From Holophagaceae bacterium (GTDB lineage Bacteria > Acidobacteriota > Holophagae > Holophagales > Holophagaceae), in NCBI GenBank assembly GCA_016722505.1, contig JADKJH010000001.1:248001-312000 (forward strand): DNA of 64,000 bases, in the 5' to 3' direction. The notes under the pieces were generated by a model. That model searched no databases and was not told the origin of the DNA. It saw only the letters and a list, made by a program, of their open reading frames with translations. Each line of letters starts with the position of its first letter. Position 1 is the first letter of the stretch. The position numbers and the translations under genes were made by a program. Positions 28,315-38,570 of this stretch are shown here, in pieces.

Positions 28315-28484
28315 GGCCGCACCCTCGGCCGTTTCGCCCTGATCCCACATCCACACCAGCTCCGCCACAGCCAGCGCCTCCAGCAGCACCGAACCCGCCT
28401 AGGGGATCCAACGACGGATCTTCATGACTGCTGGAACCTGTTGACTTGCACCATGCGCTATACCTCGAACTTCTATCAGTCTAG
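28315..28484 (-). pseudogene. Decayed copy of the mscS 5' end (copy B)
   Basis: On the minus strand this reads MKIRRWIP, a stop, then AGSVLLEALAVAELVWMWDQ and GETAEGAA, parallel to the N-terminus of the channel gene at 15878. The alignment is 170 bp without gaps and includes the leader. The stop after codon 8 and the absence of the rest of the gene make it a non-functional remnant. It forms the left flank of island 2 and is the main content of the 28286-28678 gap. Confidence 0.85.
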
Positions 28485-28678
28485 TTGCTCCCGCTTGTTG
28501 CTAGCGGTCAGCCTCAGAAGGAGCCCGAATTGGGTTCTCCAATCAACTTGGAAAATGGAATGAGTGAATGAACCGTGAAGAATCTACTTCAATCAGAATC
28601 TATGTGGTATGCCGGATCGCGTGAAAATGGTTGATTCAGGGATCACAAACCTGGACAAAGCAGAAGAGGCAATACGAA

Positions 28679-30058
28679 ATGTCCCGAAGCATTCATACAA
28701 CTCGGCGCTCTGTCCGGGAGCTCGATAGAGCTCGGTACTCAAACCCGGATGAGAAACAGGACGCGCTGGATTCTGCCCAACAAGATCTAAATAAAAAACG
28801 CCTAATAAAGAGGCAGATCTCAGAAGGCAGAGGTCAAGCGAAGCCCCCGCTGATTGGAAGCCCGCTTGAACACATACCCATCGAGTTCCTGGACACCAAT
28901 CAATACGTTCACCATGTGGTTAGAGAAGCTGACTTGCGCTCCGTGTTGAAAGGATTGCCGCCTTCCGCAACCGAAGGGATAAGTCGCATTCAACTTGGAC
29001 TGGGAAAGGAATACATCGAATCATCAAACGACGATGATGAGCCAGGTCGAGATCCCTACACGGATAGGATCTCGAGCGAATGCCTGCCGGGCGTGTGGGC
29101 GGGCCAGATCCTCGGTACCTACCGGCCTACAAGTGGATTAATCAAGCTCTACGCATACGTCTTTGACGAAAATGAGGTCCCGCTCCCTGGCAATCTGCGC
29201 GATCTCTATTTGCGAATCCAAACGCTTTCGACCTTTGTTCACGAGGTCGCCCATCACCATGACCAATTGTGTCGAGTTGGCCGGGGACGTTGGCTTGCCG
29301 AACGATACGGGTTGGTCGAGTGGTACGCGGAGAAAATGGAACACGAGTGGATGCGGAAGGTGGTCCTTCCGTATCTAGAGGAAGCCTTCCCAAACGATGT
29401 CCGTGAGCTGGTTGAATGGGTTGAACACCATGGAGGAATCAAGCTACCACTCGAATTCTTTGCCGGAGATTCCAGGACCACCCAAAAAGATGGCGGTGAC
29501 ATCATCCGATTTGAGACTTCGAGTGCGTTCGAATCCTTGGTTGAGGACGTCGCAAAAGCGCCTACCTTGGAAGCATCTCGATTGAATTTTGCATGGGAAC
29601 TGCACTACGCCGATGAATACGATCACTGTCTTAAAGCTCTCGATGGAATTCTTGCGGAGAATCCAACCTTTGCTGCGGCTCTCGTTTGCAAGGCCGACAC
29701 GCTTGTACATCTCGACAGGATGGATGAGGCCATGGAACTGGCCGAGATAGTTCTCGCCACTGAACCCGGGAATCTTGACGCTATAGAGATTCGAGGGGAT
29801 GTATTCGAGGACCGCCAGGAATGGCAGGGCCTAATTCAGAACAGCCAAGAGTGGTTAGCCAAGTCAGAGGAGGATTCCTCAAGCCAGCGTGGTGCCTACA
29901 TGCACTTGGCCATCGCGTGTTGTGGAAAAGGTGACTTTGAACAAATGGAGAAGTGGATCCAGGTGCGAGCTGAGTATGACGGAAAACCGAATCCCACCCG
30001 GATCAGGAAGTCCGTGTATCGAAGGGCTGGACAGGTCATGCCAGACCAAACGCAGTGA
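28679..30058 (+). CDS. HExxH metallopeptidase-like protein with C-terminal TPR region
   Basis: About 459 residues and no signal peptide. Residues of about 190-225 contain TFVHEVAHHHDQ, a zincin-type HExxH motif with an extra His and Asp. The downstream acidic stretch GLVEWYAEKMEHEWMRK could give the third ligand. The N-terminus is basic and polar. The C-terminal third holds TPR-like helices (HCLKALDGILAENPTFAAAL, MDEAMELAEIVLATEPGNLD). I chose ATG 28679, which has AGAGG about 10 nt upstream, over 28631. It is visibly AT-richer than its neighbours and is the only gene of island 2. An intracellular protease, possibly a toxin or defence effector, is inferred; the substrate is unknown. Confidence 0.75.
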   Translation: MSRSIHTTRRSVRELDRARYSNPDEKQDALDSAQQDLNKKRLIKRQISEGRGQAKPPLIGSPLEHIPIEFLDTNQYVHHVVREADLRSVLKGLPPSATEGISRIQLGLGKEYIESSNDDDEPGRDPYTDRISSECLPGVWAGQILGTYRPTSGLIKLYAYVFDENEVPLPGNLRDLYLRIQTLSTFVHEVAHHHDQLCRVGRGRWLAERYGLVEWYAEKMEHEWMRKVVLPYLEEAFPNDVRELVEWVEHHGGIKLPLEFFAGDSRTTQKDGGDIIRFETSSAFESLVEDVAKAPTLEASRLNFAWELHYADEYDHCLKALDGILAENPTFAAALVCKADTLVHLDRMDEAMELAEIVLATEPGNLDAIEIRGDVFEDRQEWQGLIQNSQEWLAKSEEDSSSQRGAYMHLAIACCGKGDFEQMEKWIQVRAEYDGKPNPTRIRKSVYRRAGQVMPDQTQ

Positions 30059-30162
30059 TTTATTACTGCGTTTTAACTCATAGTTCAGAAAGTTTGTACG
30101 TATCCGTAGATTGTAATTCCGCCAAGTTATTTTGTTCAACACTCCGATTTTGAATTTTCTAT

Positions 30163-30205
30163 ATTCGTGTGAATTCGTGTTCATTCGTGGTTAAAACTGT
30201 TTTTT
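30163..30205 (+). repeat. 43-bp direct repeat, left copy
   Basis: Built from CGTG words (ATTCGTGTGAATTCGTG and so on), it matches 30404-30446 in the same orientation with about seven differences. The two copies bracket the orphan Cys4 module. The words resemble those of the 66-bp elements at 155 and 6918. Confidence 0.75.
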
Positions 30206-30223
30206 AACGACCTATCCAAAGTG

Positions 30224-30391
30224 TCACTTGTAATCCGAATACAACGCCTTGATGCAGCTTGGGCAGACGCTGTGGGTGAAGTCGGCTTCGGAGTGCTGGG
30301 AGATGTAGCTCTCCAGCGGATTCCAGGCGCCGCTTTCATCTCGGATTTTCTTGCAGCTCGAGCAGATGGGCAGCAGGCCGGAAAGCCGGTA
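30224..30391 (-). pseudogene. Orphan copy of the sensor C-terminal Cys4 module (copy 3)
   Basis: The minus strand encodes LSGLLPICSSCKKIRDES, GAWNPLESYISQHSEADFTH and SVCPSCIKALYSDYK plus a stop. Upstream the frame runs into TGA after about a dozen codons, with no start codon, so it cannot be expressed alone. All four module cysteines are kept. It is the right flank of island 2 and lies between 43-bp direct repeats; the remaining parts of the 30059-30475 gap hold nothing recognisable. Confidence 0.75.
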
Positions 30392-30403
30392 GCGTGTGTT
30401 TTC

Positions 30404-30446
30404 ATCCGTGTGAATCCGTGTTCATCTGTGGTTGAAATTGTTTTCT
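30404..30446 (+). repeat. 43-bp direct repeat, right copy
   Basis: Second copy of the repeat at 30163-30205, reading ATCCGTGTGAATCCGTG and so on. It lies immediately upstream (minus-strand sense) of the orphan Cys4 module and downstream of the tricorn-like gene's stop. Confidence 0.75.
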
Positions 30447-30475
30447 GATTTCTTGCTATTCATCCCCGTTCGTCT

Positions 30476-33400
30476 TCACCGCTTCGGATAGGCCGGCACA
30501 GCCGGGAAAGCCGGCGTGGGGTTGTCCTTCAACTGTTTCAGCAGGGTCTCGATGCCCACTTCGAGCTGGCGGTCGTGGCCTTGCAGGGCGCTGGCGGGAT
30601 CGTTCTCCACGGTGAGGTCCGGGTCGGCGCCGTGGTTCTCCACCCACCACTTTCCTTCGCGGCCGTAGAAGGCGTTGTTGCTCTGCTGCACGGTGCCGCC
30701 GTCGATTGTACGCTGGGCGTTGATGATGCCCACCAGCCCGCCCCAGCTGGGCACACCCACGATGGTGCCGAGGTTGCGCGCCTTCACATGCATGAGGAAG
30801 GCCTCGCCGTCGCTGCCGTTCTGCTCGTTGCTGAGGAACACATAACGGCCATCGGAGGCGGTATTGGGATAACGGAAGGGCCCATGCCGCGCAGCACGTT
30901 GAAGCCCACCTGCTTGCGCTCTAGCTTGTCGATCATGAAGTACTCGGTCCAGCCGCCGCCATTGCCGCGCACATCTATGACAATGCCCTTCTTGTAGCGG
31001 AAGGCATGCCAGTACTTGTCGAACTGGCCGATGTTCTGGTCGCCCATGGCTGTGAGATGCATGTAGCCCAGCTGGCCGTTCGAGGCCTTGTCCACGGCGG
31101 CGATATTACCGGCGATCCAACGCTCATAGCGTAGGTTCCAGTCGCTGGCGGCGGGCTCGACATCAATGGTCCGGGCGCCCTCCAGGCTGGGTTTGCTGTT
31201 CACGGTGAGCGTCACCTTCTGGCCCTTGAACACCTGGAGACGGGCCTGGATGGCTTCTGGCGCCCGCAGGGGTTTCCCGTCGATGGCCAGCAGGTACTCA
31301 CCCTCCTTCACTTTGGGAGCGGGATCCGCGAGCGGGGCCTTGAGATCCCGGGCATAGGGCGTGGGGCCATAGATTTTCGCGAAGCGATAGACGCCATTCT
31401 CGGTGCTGAAATCGGCACCCAACAGGCCTGAAAAAACGGGGTTCGGAGTGGGCCGCGCAGGGCCGAAATCGCCGCCGCTCACATAGGTGTGGCTCACGTT
31501 CAGCTCGCCCACCATCTGGCTCAGCAGCCAGTTCAGTTCCTGGCGGGAGTTCAGGTCCGGCAGCCAGGCGCGGAACTTGGCGCCGATGGCGTTCCAGTCA
31601 TTGCCGTTCATGTTCGTGTCGTAGAAGAAATCCCGGTACCAGCGCCAGGTGTCCTCGAAGATCTGCTTCCACTCCTCGCGGGGCGCAGCGGTCATGGTCA
31701 TGCGCTCCAGGTCCAGTTTCTCCGGCAGGGCCTTCGAGGCGAACAGGGCCGAGGCCTCGCCCGTGTGGAAGGCTCCGCCCTTGCGCAGGATCACGCGCTT
31801 GCCCTCGGCGTCGAAGGCCCACTCGCTGACGGTGTCCGTGAGCACCGCCTCCTTGTCCTTCTTGGCGGCGGGATCGTAGAGATGCAGCTTCCACTTGTCC
31901 GTGCCGCCGGGCTCGTAGAGTTCTTCCACCACGTTGTCGTCCCAACCCTCGACCTCGTCCCAGCCCACGAGGCCCTTCCCAGCCTTCAGATGGAACAAGT
32001 TGCCCGCCTTCACGGGCAGCGGCGCGATGCGGTCTGGCAGGCCCGCCACATCAATGCGGAAGGCGCCCTTATCGTCACTCGCCTTCAGCTTCACCGACAT
32101 GACCCGCACCGGCGCGGGCTGGATGTGGTTGTCCTGGCTGGGGTCGAGCTTCGTATGGAAATTGTTGTAGCTCAGGAAGTACAAGGTGCTGCCATCCAGA
32201 TCGAAGCGTGGGTTCAGGCAATCGAAAAAGTCATCGGTCAGCGCCACTCTCTGTTTGGTCGCAAGGTTGTGGAGGTAGATGCGGCTGTTGCGGTTGGGCT
32301 CGACAAAACTGTAGGCGACCCACTGGGAATCCGGCGCCCAAGCGTAGTCGCTGACTTCCCAGGTAAATTCGTCGTTCTTCAGTTCGTGGGATTCATCCAC
32401 CTTAGTGAGCTTTTTTGTAGCCATATCCATCACATAGATGGCAAAACTCTTATCGCCGAACAGGATCTTGGTGCCGTCGGGGCTCCATTCCAGGTGGTAG
32501 AGCGCGGTCTTCAGGCCCGTGGGAACCCGCTCGGGCGCGCCATCCACCGCCTGCACATAAAGATCGTAGTCGCCGCTGGCATCGCTGAAGTAGGCCACGC
32601 GCTTGCCGTCCGGCGAGAGGCGCGGCATGCGCTCGCGCACGCCGGGTGTCTTCGTCAGGTTCGTAGCGGGCTTGGTCGTGTCCGTGGGCACCAGGAAGAC
32701 ATCGCCCCGGGCCTCGAACACAGCACTGCTGCCGGTCAGGCTCATGGCCTGGATCCACTCCTTGGGATTCAGGGGACGGGGCGCGACCTTCCAGCCGTCG
32801 CTGCTGGTGGAGACTTCCACCCGGCGCACGGCCTTGGTGGCCAAGTCCAGGGATTGCAGGTAGCCGCCCTGCACGAAGACGACGGTGCGCCCATCGGTGC
32901 TGGGCTGCTGCACATCGAACTCCTTCAGGTCCGTGAGCGGCTCCACGGCCTTGGTGGCGGGATCCACGGCGTAGAGGTTCGTGATGCCGTTGCTGCCGCG
33001 ATCGGACTCGAAGAGCACCTTCCCGTTGGCCCACATGGGCGCGCCGTTGCGGCCCACATAGTCAGTTAGTTTTTCGTAGCGCTTGGCCTTCAGGTCCGCC
33101 AACCACAGATCCTGATGGCGGCCGCCCTTGTAGCGCTTCCAGTAATACTCCACCACGCCCTTGGTGCTGTAAGCCAAGCGCTGGCCGTCTGGCGAAACGG
33201 TACCCTGCACACCCCGCGGAATAGGTAATGCCTCGGGCTCGTGGCCATCGAGATCCACCGTGAACAGTCGCTCCACCGGGCGGAAATCGTAATCGGAGAT
33301 GGTCTTGAAAACCACCTGCTTGCTGTCCGGCATCCAGCCCTGCACCGTTGCGCCGCCCGCCCAGGTGAGGCGCTTCGGCGCGCCGCCTTCTGCGTTCATC

Positions 33401-33669
33401 ACATAGACGTGGGTGCCGCCGTTGTACTGGCCGCTGAAGGCGATCCATTTGCCGTTCGGACTGAAGCGCGCCGCGGTCTCCACGCCAGGATGGGTTGTCA
33501 ACCGCCGTGCGGCTCCACCTTTCAGTGAACCCAGCCAGAGGTCGTCTTCCCAAGTGAACACTACGCGGTCGCCATTCACATCCGGCGAACTGACGAAGCG
33601 CGGGGCGCGGTCCTGGGCCACCAGGGCGCACGCGGAGAGGAGCAAAGCGGAAACACGGTAGCTCAGCAT
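30476..33669 (-). CDS. Tricorn-like S41 peptidase (one frameshift)
   Basis: Reading through one missing base in the G run near 30881 gives 1064 residues, a normal tricorn-like length. A signal peptide (VSALLLSACALVAQ) is followed by PD40/WD-like repeats (SSPDVNGDRVVFTWEDDLW, LSPDGKRVAYFSDASGDYDL), a PDZ-like region with LLAIDGKPLRAPEAI, and the S41 core. That core has IVIDVRGNGGGWTEYF and, after the break, NEQNGSDGEAF with the nucleophile Ser. It degrades peptides in the periplasm. ATG 33669 has GGAG 7 nt upstream. It is neighboured by the S46 peptidase on the same strand, so the two may cooperate in peptide utilisation. Confidence 0.85.
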
Positions 33670-33796
33670 CAAAGACTCCGAAAATGAGTACTGCAATATA
33701 CATCGTTTAACGATGAATCCGAACAGCAACCCTCGCCGGATATCGCAGCCGGAACCTTTGTTTGGGGACGGATATTGAGCTGAACTCAGGTCTTAT

Positions 33797-33834
33797 CCAT
33801 TGAAAAGGGCCGCTTTCGCGGCCCTTTTCAATGG
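33797..33834. terminator. Bidirectional intrinsic terminator
   Basis: A perfect inverted repeat CCATTGAAAAGGGCCGC-TTTC-GCGGCCCTTTTCAATGG. The GC stem is followed by TTTT on either strand, so it can stop transcription in both directions. It lies 29 bp after the S46 peptidase stop. Confidence 0.85.
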
Positions 33835-33862
33835 TCTCAATAATCTCAATAATCGGTGCGAT

Positions 33863-35946
33863 CTACTTCCCCGCCAGTTCATCCGCCAGGGCGCTTGCGC
33901 CGTAGACCTTTTTCAGGGCCTCCTGGATGGCGCGGGCGTCCACGCTCACAGCGCGGTTTACCTTCTCATCGTAGAAGTAGCGGCCGGGCAGGCTTTCGAT
34001 GTTGCCATCGAAGATCAGGCCCACCAGTTCGCCCTTCTTGTCCACGACCGGCGAACCGGAATTGCCGCCGATGATGTCCACGGCGTGGATGAAATCGAGG
34101 GGCGTGGCCATGTCCACGTCCTTCTGGTGTTCCACCCACTTGGGGGGCAGTTCCCAGGCGCCGCGCTCTGCGGTCGGTCCCCAGCCCCAGGCGCGGTCAT
34201 AAAGGCCGGCCATGGTTGTGAAGGGCTGCATCAAGGTGCCATTGGCCCCGTAGCTGCGCACATCGCCGTAGGTGATGCGCAATGTGAAAGTCGCATCAGG
34301 ATAGGTTTCTTTGCCATACACCGCGAACCGGGCGCGGGCGATCCGGCCGCCCTGTTCTTCAATCACGGCGTTAACTTTTTCTTCCTGGGTTTTGCGCGTG
34401 GCACGGCTGAGGGGATCAAGTTTCTTCGCCAGCTGGATCATGGGGTCAGTGCTGGCATCTATGGCTTTCTTGCCGCCGTCCATGATCTCTTTGCGCACGG
34501 CAGGGTCACTGAGTTTGGAGCCTTCAACCGCGGCCTTGGCTACTTCTGCGGGATTCTTGCCACCCAACAACGCTTTCACAAACGGATGGTTGGCGCCCAG
34601 TTGTTCCTGGGCTTCTTTCAGGCCATCCGTGAAGAGCGCGATTTCCATGTCCTTGTAGAAGGGCCGTTTGACGGCCATCTGAGCCTTCATGGCGGGCAGC
34701 CGGGCATCCTTGAATTCCGCCAGCCTCTTCTCATCGGGCTTGGCCACTTCATCGGACATGCGCACCAAGGTGAGCGCCGCGCCCAGCAGGGAGGAATTGC
34801 GGGTATTCACATAGGCAGCTTCCTTGATCAGGGTCTTCTGGGTTGTTTCAGCGGCCTCGATCTTGGCCCAGGAATCCTTCGCGTAGGCGAGCTTTGGATC
34901 CGTAGCGGCCTTGGACCGCAGTTCTTTTCCGCTTTTTCGATTTTCGCCATGGCCTCCTTGTCTTTCAGGCCTGACCAATAGCCGGTGATGGCCTTTTGCG
35001 AATTCTGCAGGCCGAAAATCTGGGTGTTGACCTGCCTGGCGTTTTCAGGACTTTGGGCGGCATATTCCTGAAGCACCTTGATGCGCCTGGCAAGAGTCTT
35101 GAGTTGCAGCGGGGATTGCGTGTCCCTCGCGAAGCTCATCTGGGCGTAGGTTTGCAGCCGGGCCGTGGACCCAGGATGGCCAGTGACGAAGGTGAGGTCG
35201 CCGGTCTTCAGACCGCCCTTGGTCCATTGCAGATGGGATGGCGGCGTGTAGGGTTTGCCCTTCTCATATACGCGGAAGATCGAGAAATCAATATCATGGC
35301 GGGGAAAAGTGAAGTTGTCGGGATCGCCGCCAAAGAAGGCGATTTGCTCCTCGGGCGCGAAGACCAGCCGCACGTCGTCATGCTTCTTATAGCTGTAGAT
35401 CCAGTATTCCCCGCCCTGATAAAGGTCCACCTGCTCACAGTGGAGGCCGGACTTCTTCTGCATCTCGTCCACGATCCGGCCCAGCTCGACCTGGCGCGTT
35501 TTGAGAGCCTCCTTGTCCGTGGCGCCCTTCTTCACCGCGCCATTCACTCGCTCGGTGACGTTCAGCATGTCGTTAAGGGTGTACAGGATCAGGCCCGGAA
35601 CCTTGATTTCCTGCTCACGGGTGGGCGCGTAGAAGCCGTTCTTCACGTAGTCGTGGTCCTTGTCCGACACCTGCTGGATGGAACCGCGGCCCACATGGTG
35701 GTTGGTCAGCACCAACCCGTCCTTGCTTACGAAGGAACCCGTGCCGCCTGGGAAGCGCACCACGGAAAGGCGCACATGGTCCAGCCACTTTTGGTCCGGT
35801 GCAAAGCCGTATTTGGCTTGCATCTTTTTTGTGGGGACGTTGTCGAAGGTCCACATGCCTTCGTCGGCGCGAAGTGTGCCGACCGAAAGCGCGATGGCCA
35901 GGGCGCTCAGGCCCAGCAAGCGGGAAGAGGATTTCGTGAGGTTCAT
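33863..35946 (-). CDS. S46 family dipeptidyl-peptidase (one frameshift)
   Basis: One missing base near 34922-34926 splits the frame; restored, the product is 694 residues, typical of S46 DPP7/DPP11 enzymes. The signal peptide ends near GTLRADEG. The chymotrypsin-like core shows the catalytic His in LVLTNHHVGRGSIQ, Asp in the following region, and the nucleophile Ser in DIIGGNSGSPVVDKKGELVG. The enzyme removes dipeptides from the N-termini of oligopeptides in the periplasm. ATG 35946 has AGGAG 7 nt upstream. A terminator follows. The segment before the break, KIEKAEK, joins smoothly to ELRSKAATDPKL after it, so the break looks like a sequence error. Confidence 0.88.
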
Positions 35947-36118
35947 GAAGGGCTCCTGTGTGAGTGCATCAAAATGCGAGGCTCTAATTCCAAGCCTACC
36001 CCAAACCCTTTGATCATCCCAAGAAGAGCGGAAAAGAGAGCGTGATTCCGGTCACCTTCCAGATTGGCCAGAATGATGAATTGCGTTTATTGAGTCTTAA
36101 TTTCATTTAGGTTGTTCG

Positions 36119-36958
36119 ATGCCCGCCAGATTCCATAGATCACTCTTCATCGCTGCGCTGGTGGGCATTCCTTTGGCCGCCCAGGAAGCAAAACCTGACA
36201 AACCAGAAGCAATCCAGGACAACTCGTTTCTTATCGAAGAGGCCTACAACCAGGAAGACGGTGTTGTTCAGCACATCAGCGGTTTCACCCGCTACCGGCA
36301 GAGCCAGGATTGGATTTACACCTTCACCCAGGAATGGCCGGTGGGTGGAATCAAGCACCAGTTCAGCTACACCCTGCCCTGGCAGCGCATCCAGTCCGCG
36401 CCGGATGGCAAGCGCGGCACCGGCGATGTTGCGTTGAACTACCGCTACCAGTTGCTGGGCGACGGAAATTCAACGGTGGCCTTTTCTCCTCGATTTTCTC
36501 TACTGCTGCCCACCGGCCGCAATGATCAGGGGAGAGGTTCCGGCGCGCTGGGCTACCAACTGAACCTGCCCCTCAGCGTAGTGCTGGGCCCCGAGGTGGT
36601 CACGCACTTCAATATCGGCGTGACCCGCACGCCCAGCGCGAAAAACATGAGTGGCGACAAAGCCAACCTCACGACCTACAACCTTGGCCAGAGCTTGATC
36701 TGGCTGGTACGCCCGACCTTCAACCTGATGTTGGAAGCCGCCTATTCCAGAGGTGAAATCGTCCGTGGCCCCGGCCAAAAGGATCCAGCCAGCAGTTTCT
36801 ACGTGAGCCCCGGCATCCGCTGGGCCCATAACTTTTCCAGTGGGTTTCAGATCGTCCCCGGAATCGCCTTCCCCATCGGGATCGGCCCAAGCAAGGGGGA
36901 ACGGGCTGTGTTCTTCTACCTGAGCTTTGAGCACCCATTCCGAAAGACGGGCAATTAG
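36119..36958 (+). CDS. Outer-membrane transporter-like beta-barrel (MetA/phenol-degradation type)
   Basis: A 279-residue exported protein with signal peptide SLFIAALVGIPLAAQ and a mature part of amphipathic strands (QEWPVGGIKHQFSYTLPWQ, GDVALNYRYQLLGDG). It ends in FFYLSFEHPF, as expected for an outer-membrane barrel. The spacing of strands resembles the family annotated as MetA-pathway of phenol degradation transporters. It is monocistronic and divergent from the S46 gene. The substrate is unknown, and the family name does not imply phenol metabolism here. Confidence 0.7.
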   Translation: MPARFHRSLFIAALVGIPLAAQEAKPDKPEAIQDNSFLIEEAYNQEDGVVQHISGFTRYRQSQDWIYTFTQEWPVGGIKHQFSYTLPWQRIQSAPDGKRGTGDVALNYRYQLLGDGNSTVAFSPRFSLLLPTGRNDQGRGSGALGYQLNLPLSVVLGPEVVTHFNIGVTRTPSAKNMSGDKANLTTYNLGQSLIWLVRPTFNLMLEAAYSRGEIVRGPGQKDPASSFYVSPGIRWAHNFSSGFQIVPGIAFPIGIGPSKGERAVFFYLSFEHPFRKTGN

Positions 36959-37079
36959 GTGTTCCCGCCCAGAAACCTCAAAACGGGAATTCATGATTTG
37001 GACCTAGCGTTTTGACCTCGCATCCTTGGGCACCATCTTTTCTTTAAGCGCATCATGAAGGCACATCCCGGAGCCCTCC

Positions 37080-38518
37080 ATGAGAATGCCGCCTCTTGCC
37101 CTTGCTTTGGCAGTGTTGCCGCTTTGCGCGCAATTAAAGGAAATCCCAACCACGCAAATAGATCAGCAGTCCTTGTCCATCACCATCTACAACGAGAACC
37201 TGGCGCTGGTGAAGGATACCCGCGAGGTGCGGCTGCCCAAGGGCGAGGTGGCCTTGGCCTTCCAGGAAGTCTCGGCGCAGATCAGGCCCGAAACCGCGCT
37301 GCTGCGCGATATTACACACCCTGAAGGGTTCTGGGTCGCAGAACAGAATTTTGATTTCGATTTGCTCACGCCGCAGAAACTGCTCGACAAATATGTCGGC
37401 GAAAAAGTGGGCATCATCATCACCCAGCGGGATGATAACGGCAAGGTCACCGAAAAGCGTGAAGAGGCCCTGGTGCTCGCGACCAACAATGGCACGGTGC
37501 TGCAATTCCCCGACCGCATCGAGACCAGCTACGTGGGGCGCATCGTCTTCCCAAAAGTGCCGGAGAACCTGCGGGCGCGGCCCACGCTGGTGATCTCCCT
37601 GAACTCCCCCCTGGCCGCCGCGCAGAAGCTCGAACTCAGCTACCTCACGGGCGGCTTGGCCTGGCGGGCGGACTACGTGGCGAACCTGGCCTCGGACGAA
37701 AAGACCATGGACCTGAGCGGCTGGGTGACCCTCACCAACACCAGCGGCGTGGCCTATCCCAACGCGACGCTGCAACTGGTAGCGGGCGACGTGAACCGGG
37801 CTCCAGAACCGCGGAAAGCCTACAAGAACGGCGGCATGGCCGTGGGAGCGATGGCGCCCGCGCCGCCACCACAGATGAAGGAGGAGGGCCTCTTCGAGTA
37901 CCACCTCTACACCCTGGACCGGCTTACCACGATGAAGGCCGCCCAGACCAAGCAGGTCGCCCTGCTCAGCGCCTCCAGCGTTCCGGTGCGGAAAGAGTAT
38001 CTGCTGCGCGGCGAAAGCTACTACTACCAAGGCAGCTATGGCGAGATCGGCGCGAAATTGAAAGTCGGCGTCTTCGTCGAGTTCGATAACCGCGAAGCCA
38101 ACCATATGGGGATGCCCCTACCCAAAGGCGTGGTGCGGGTCTACAAGCGGGATTCCGAAGGACGGGCGCAGTTCATCGGCGAAGACGCCGTGGATCACAC
38201 GCCGAAGAACGAGACCGTCCGCCTGAAACTTGGCGACGCTTTCGATGTGACCGCGCGGCGCAAGCAGACCGACTACAAGAGCCTCGGCGCCATCGGCAAA
38301 TACCATTACAACTACGAAACCGCCTTCGAAGTCGAATTGAAGAACGGGAAGAAGGAATCCGTCACAGTCTCCCTGCTGGAGCCCATCTACGGCGATTGGG
38401 AGATCATCCAGGAAAGCCATCCCCACACCAAGGAATCCGCCGGCGCGCGAAATTCAAAGTCAGCGTTCCCGCCGAAGGCACCGCCAGACTGACCTACCGC
38501 GTGCGGACGAAGTGGTGA
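37080..38518 (+). CDS. DUF4139 domain protein (one frameshift near the end)
   Basis: A 479-residue exported protein with a short signal peptide (PPLALALAVLPLCAQ). It has an N-terminal beta region (LSITIYNENLALVKDTREV) and a DUF4139 body containing LTGGLAWRADYVANL and SLNSPLAAAQ. One missing base near 38441-38451 moves reading into a false tail; restored, the protein ends ARLTYRVRTKW, the normal DUF4139 ending. GGAG precedes ATG 37080 by about 7 nt. A related MuiA-like protein follows directly, so the two form a pair. The family is envelope-associated, but no activity is known to me. Confidence 0.8.
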
Positions 38519-38570
38519 ACTAATTTCCAAATGAATGAATTTTTTTGATTGGTGCTTCCCAGGAGAATCC

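Noticed and set aside
31489..33069. A 526-codon plus-strand open frame
   Set aside because: It is antisense to the tricorn-like peptidase and shows only GC-rich third-position bias.
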